A DNA stretch of 5,224 bases. Source: a bacterium. Lineage in GTDB: Bacteria; Actinomycetota; Acidimicrobiia; Acidimicrobiales; CATQHL01. Made by a program: the position numbers and the translations under genes. The notes under the pieces are model-generated. The model was not told where the DNA came from. It saw only the letters and a list, made by a program, of their open reading frames with translations, and searched no databases. Within the stretch, counting starts at the first letter, position 1. Every line of letters starts with the position of its first letter. The stretch is from the NCBI GenBank assembly GCA_026713745.1, contig JAPONU010000041.1, positions 1 to 5,224 of the forward strand, read 5' to 3'. This document shows positions 4,079-5,224 of this stretch, one piece after another.

Positions 4079-5224
4079 ATGCAATTCAGAGAGGGGCAGC
4101 GCATTCGCCTGCCGGGTGATGGCGACTTTCGCGAGGTCGCCGGGGCGATCCCGGCGGGCGACAAGTCGTGGACCCTCTTTGTCAACGGTCCTGCCGGCCT
4201 GCAGAAGGTTCAGCTAAGCGCGTCTGGAGCTGGCGATGTCGAGGTTCTCGAAACCGATGGCAAGGCCGATTCGGCGATGGTGCTGGCCGGGCTGTGGGCC
4301 GAGTGGATGCGCCGGGCGGCGGCCACTTCTCGAGGGTCGGCGCTGGTGACCGTGCCGTTGCAGCCGTATCCGCACCAGGTGGCGGCCGTGTACGAGGCGA
4401 TGCTGCCGCAGGTGGGGCTGCGGTACCTGCTGGCTGACGAGCCGGGGACCGGCAAGACGATCATGGCCGGCCTGTGGCTGCGGGAGGCGCAGCGCCTCGG
4501 GTTCGTCAGGCGGGCGATCATCGTGTCGCCGGCTCACCTCGTCACGAAGTGGCAGGCCGACTTCGAGCGGTTCTTCGGCGGCGGCCTGCGCCGGATCACC
4601 GCCGAGACGGTCCGCCAGGACGCGCTCGCCACCACCCATGACACGTGGATCGTGTCCCTCGAGTTGGCGGCGGTGAACCAGGCGGTCTACGAGGCCGTCC
4701 ACCCCGACCGGTCCGGATTCGACACGGTGGTATTCGACGAGGCCCACCGGCTGACACCGACCGCAGTCCAGTACCACCGGGTCGGCAGGATGCTCGCCCA
4801 CAACACGAAGCGAGCGCTGCTCATGACCGCCACGCCGCACCGGGGCAGCGAGCGACTGTTCCGGTCGCTCATGCATCTCGTGGATCCCGAGGTGTTCCCC
4901 GAGCCCGGCGACGCCGACAGCGAATCGTCGTTCCACCTGCGGCCGGGACCACTGCACTTCCTCCGGCGCATGAAGGAGGAGATCGTCGACCTCGACGGCG
5001 CCACGAAGCTGTTCAAACCTCGGGAGGCTCGGAACGTCGCCGTACCGCTGAACGCCTCCGAGCGGGCGTTCTACGACGAGGCCCTCGATCTTGTGGATCG
5101 GTTCTTCCCGCCCGTCGCTGTGACGCTGGCAAAGATGGTCTACGGCAAGAGAGCGTCCTCGTCGTTGCACGCGTTGGCGGAGACGCTGCGCCGGCGGCGG
5201 GACAAGATGGGCGGCGAGAACCCG
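4079..5224 (+). CDS. SNF2-type helicase, possibly DrmD-like defence helicase (N-terminal 382 residues, runs off the right edge)
   Basis: An uninterrupted frame of 382 codons from ATG 4079 to the window end. Residues 1-60 form a small leading domain (M-Q-F-R-E-G-Q-R-I-R-L). The superfamily 2 motor follows: Q-P-Y-P-H-Q near 95-100, Walker A E-P-G-T-G-K-T at 121-127 (Lys126), motif Ia I-I-V-S-P-A-H-L-V-T-K-W-Q at 147-159, DEAH at 220-223, and motif III T-A-T-P-H-R-G at 250-256. Residues 290-304 (P-L-H-F-L-R-R-M-K-E-E-I-V-D) and 354-373 (V-Y-G-K-R-A-S and L-A-E-T-L-R-R-R-R) are characteristic of long (~1000-residue) SNF2 helicases found in phage-defence operons; DrmD of class 1 DISARM is my leading candidate, unproven. 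AGGA seven bases before the ATG supports the start; an in-frame GTG at 4034 is less likely. ATP-driven translocation on DNA is expected. The downstream partners (methylase, drmA/drmB-like) would be outside the window. Confidence 0.9.
   Translation, partial: MQFREGQRIRLPGDGDFREVAGAIPAGDKSWTLFVNGPAGLQKVQLSASGAGDVEVLETDGKADSAMVLAGLWAEWMRRAAATSRGSALVTVPLQPYPHQVAAVYEAMLPQVGLRYLLADEPGTGKTIMAGLWLREAQRLGFVRRAIIVSPAHLVTKWQADFERFFGGGLRRITAETVRQDALATTHDTWIVSLELAAVNQAVYEAVHPDRSGFDTVVFDEAHRLTPTAVQYHRVGRMLAHNTKRALLMTATPHRGSERLFRSLMHLVDPEVFPEPGDADSESSFHLRPGPLHFLRRMKEEIVDLDGATKLFKPREARNVAVPLNASERAFYDEALDLVDRFFPPVAVTLAKMVYGKRASSSLHALAETLRRRRDKMGGENP

Noticed and set aside
4214..5170. Minus-strand open frame of 318 codons across the helicase
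   Set aside because: The opposite strand carries ordered SF2 helicase motifs in an uninterrupted frame; the minus frame is Arg/His/Gln-rich with no recognisable motif.

Overview
The window looks like a piece of a high-GC, probably actinobacterial, genome. Most genes have strongly GC-biased codons: a hand count of 2581-2640 gives 45 G/C of 60. Hairpins after genes lack T-tracts, and several starts are GTG. The middle-left part is clearly poorer in GC (25 of 60 at 1561-1620; 34 of 60 at 1381-1440), which suggests acquired DNA.

Left edge (1-512), all on the minus strand: the first 43 codons of an amidohydrolase-family enzyme (130 to 1), a possible 57-residue protein (382-209), a 14-bp palindrome upstream of it, and a perfect 17-bp stem hairpin (471-512) that most likely terminates the next gene.

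Low-GC module (528-1918): a 304-residue DUF1828/DUF1829 protein on the minus strand, whose first ~55 residues look like the start of a DUF6978 protein, i.e. an apparent in-frame fusion. It is divergent from an unrecognised 121-residue ORF across a 110-bp spacer.

Middle (1956-3796), minus strand: an EamA/DMT-type membrane transporter with a C-terminal tail holding 23 histidines in 61 residues, then a frameshifted MerR-like HTH plus DUF433 protein (antitoxin-like) with no visible toxin partner.

Right part (3805-5224), plus strand: a scrap that resembles the end of hypC, overlapping by GTGA with the first ~25 codons of hypD (NiFe-hydrogenase maturation). Both are decayed or cut. Thirty-two bases later starts an SNF2-type helicase, open to the window end (382 residues seen), which resembles defence-associated helicases such as DrmD of class 1 DISARM; that identity is not proven here.

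Overall this reads as an accessory region where at least two foreign modules (DUF1828/1829 and the helicase operon) sit among transporter and broken housekeeping or toxin-antitoxin genes. The hypCD relic suggests that the helicase island lies in, or replaced, a former hydrogenase-maturation operon. The largest open question is what follows the helicase beyond base 5224.
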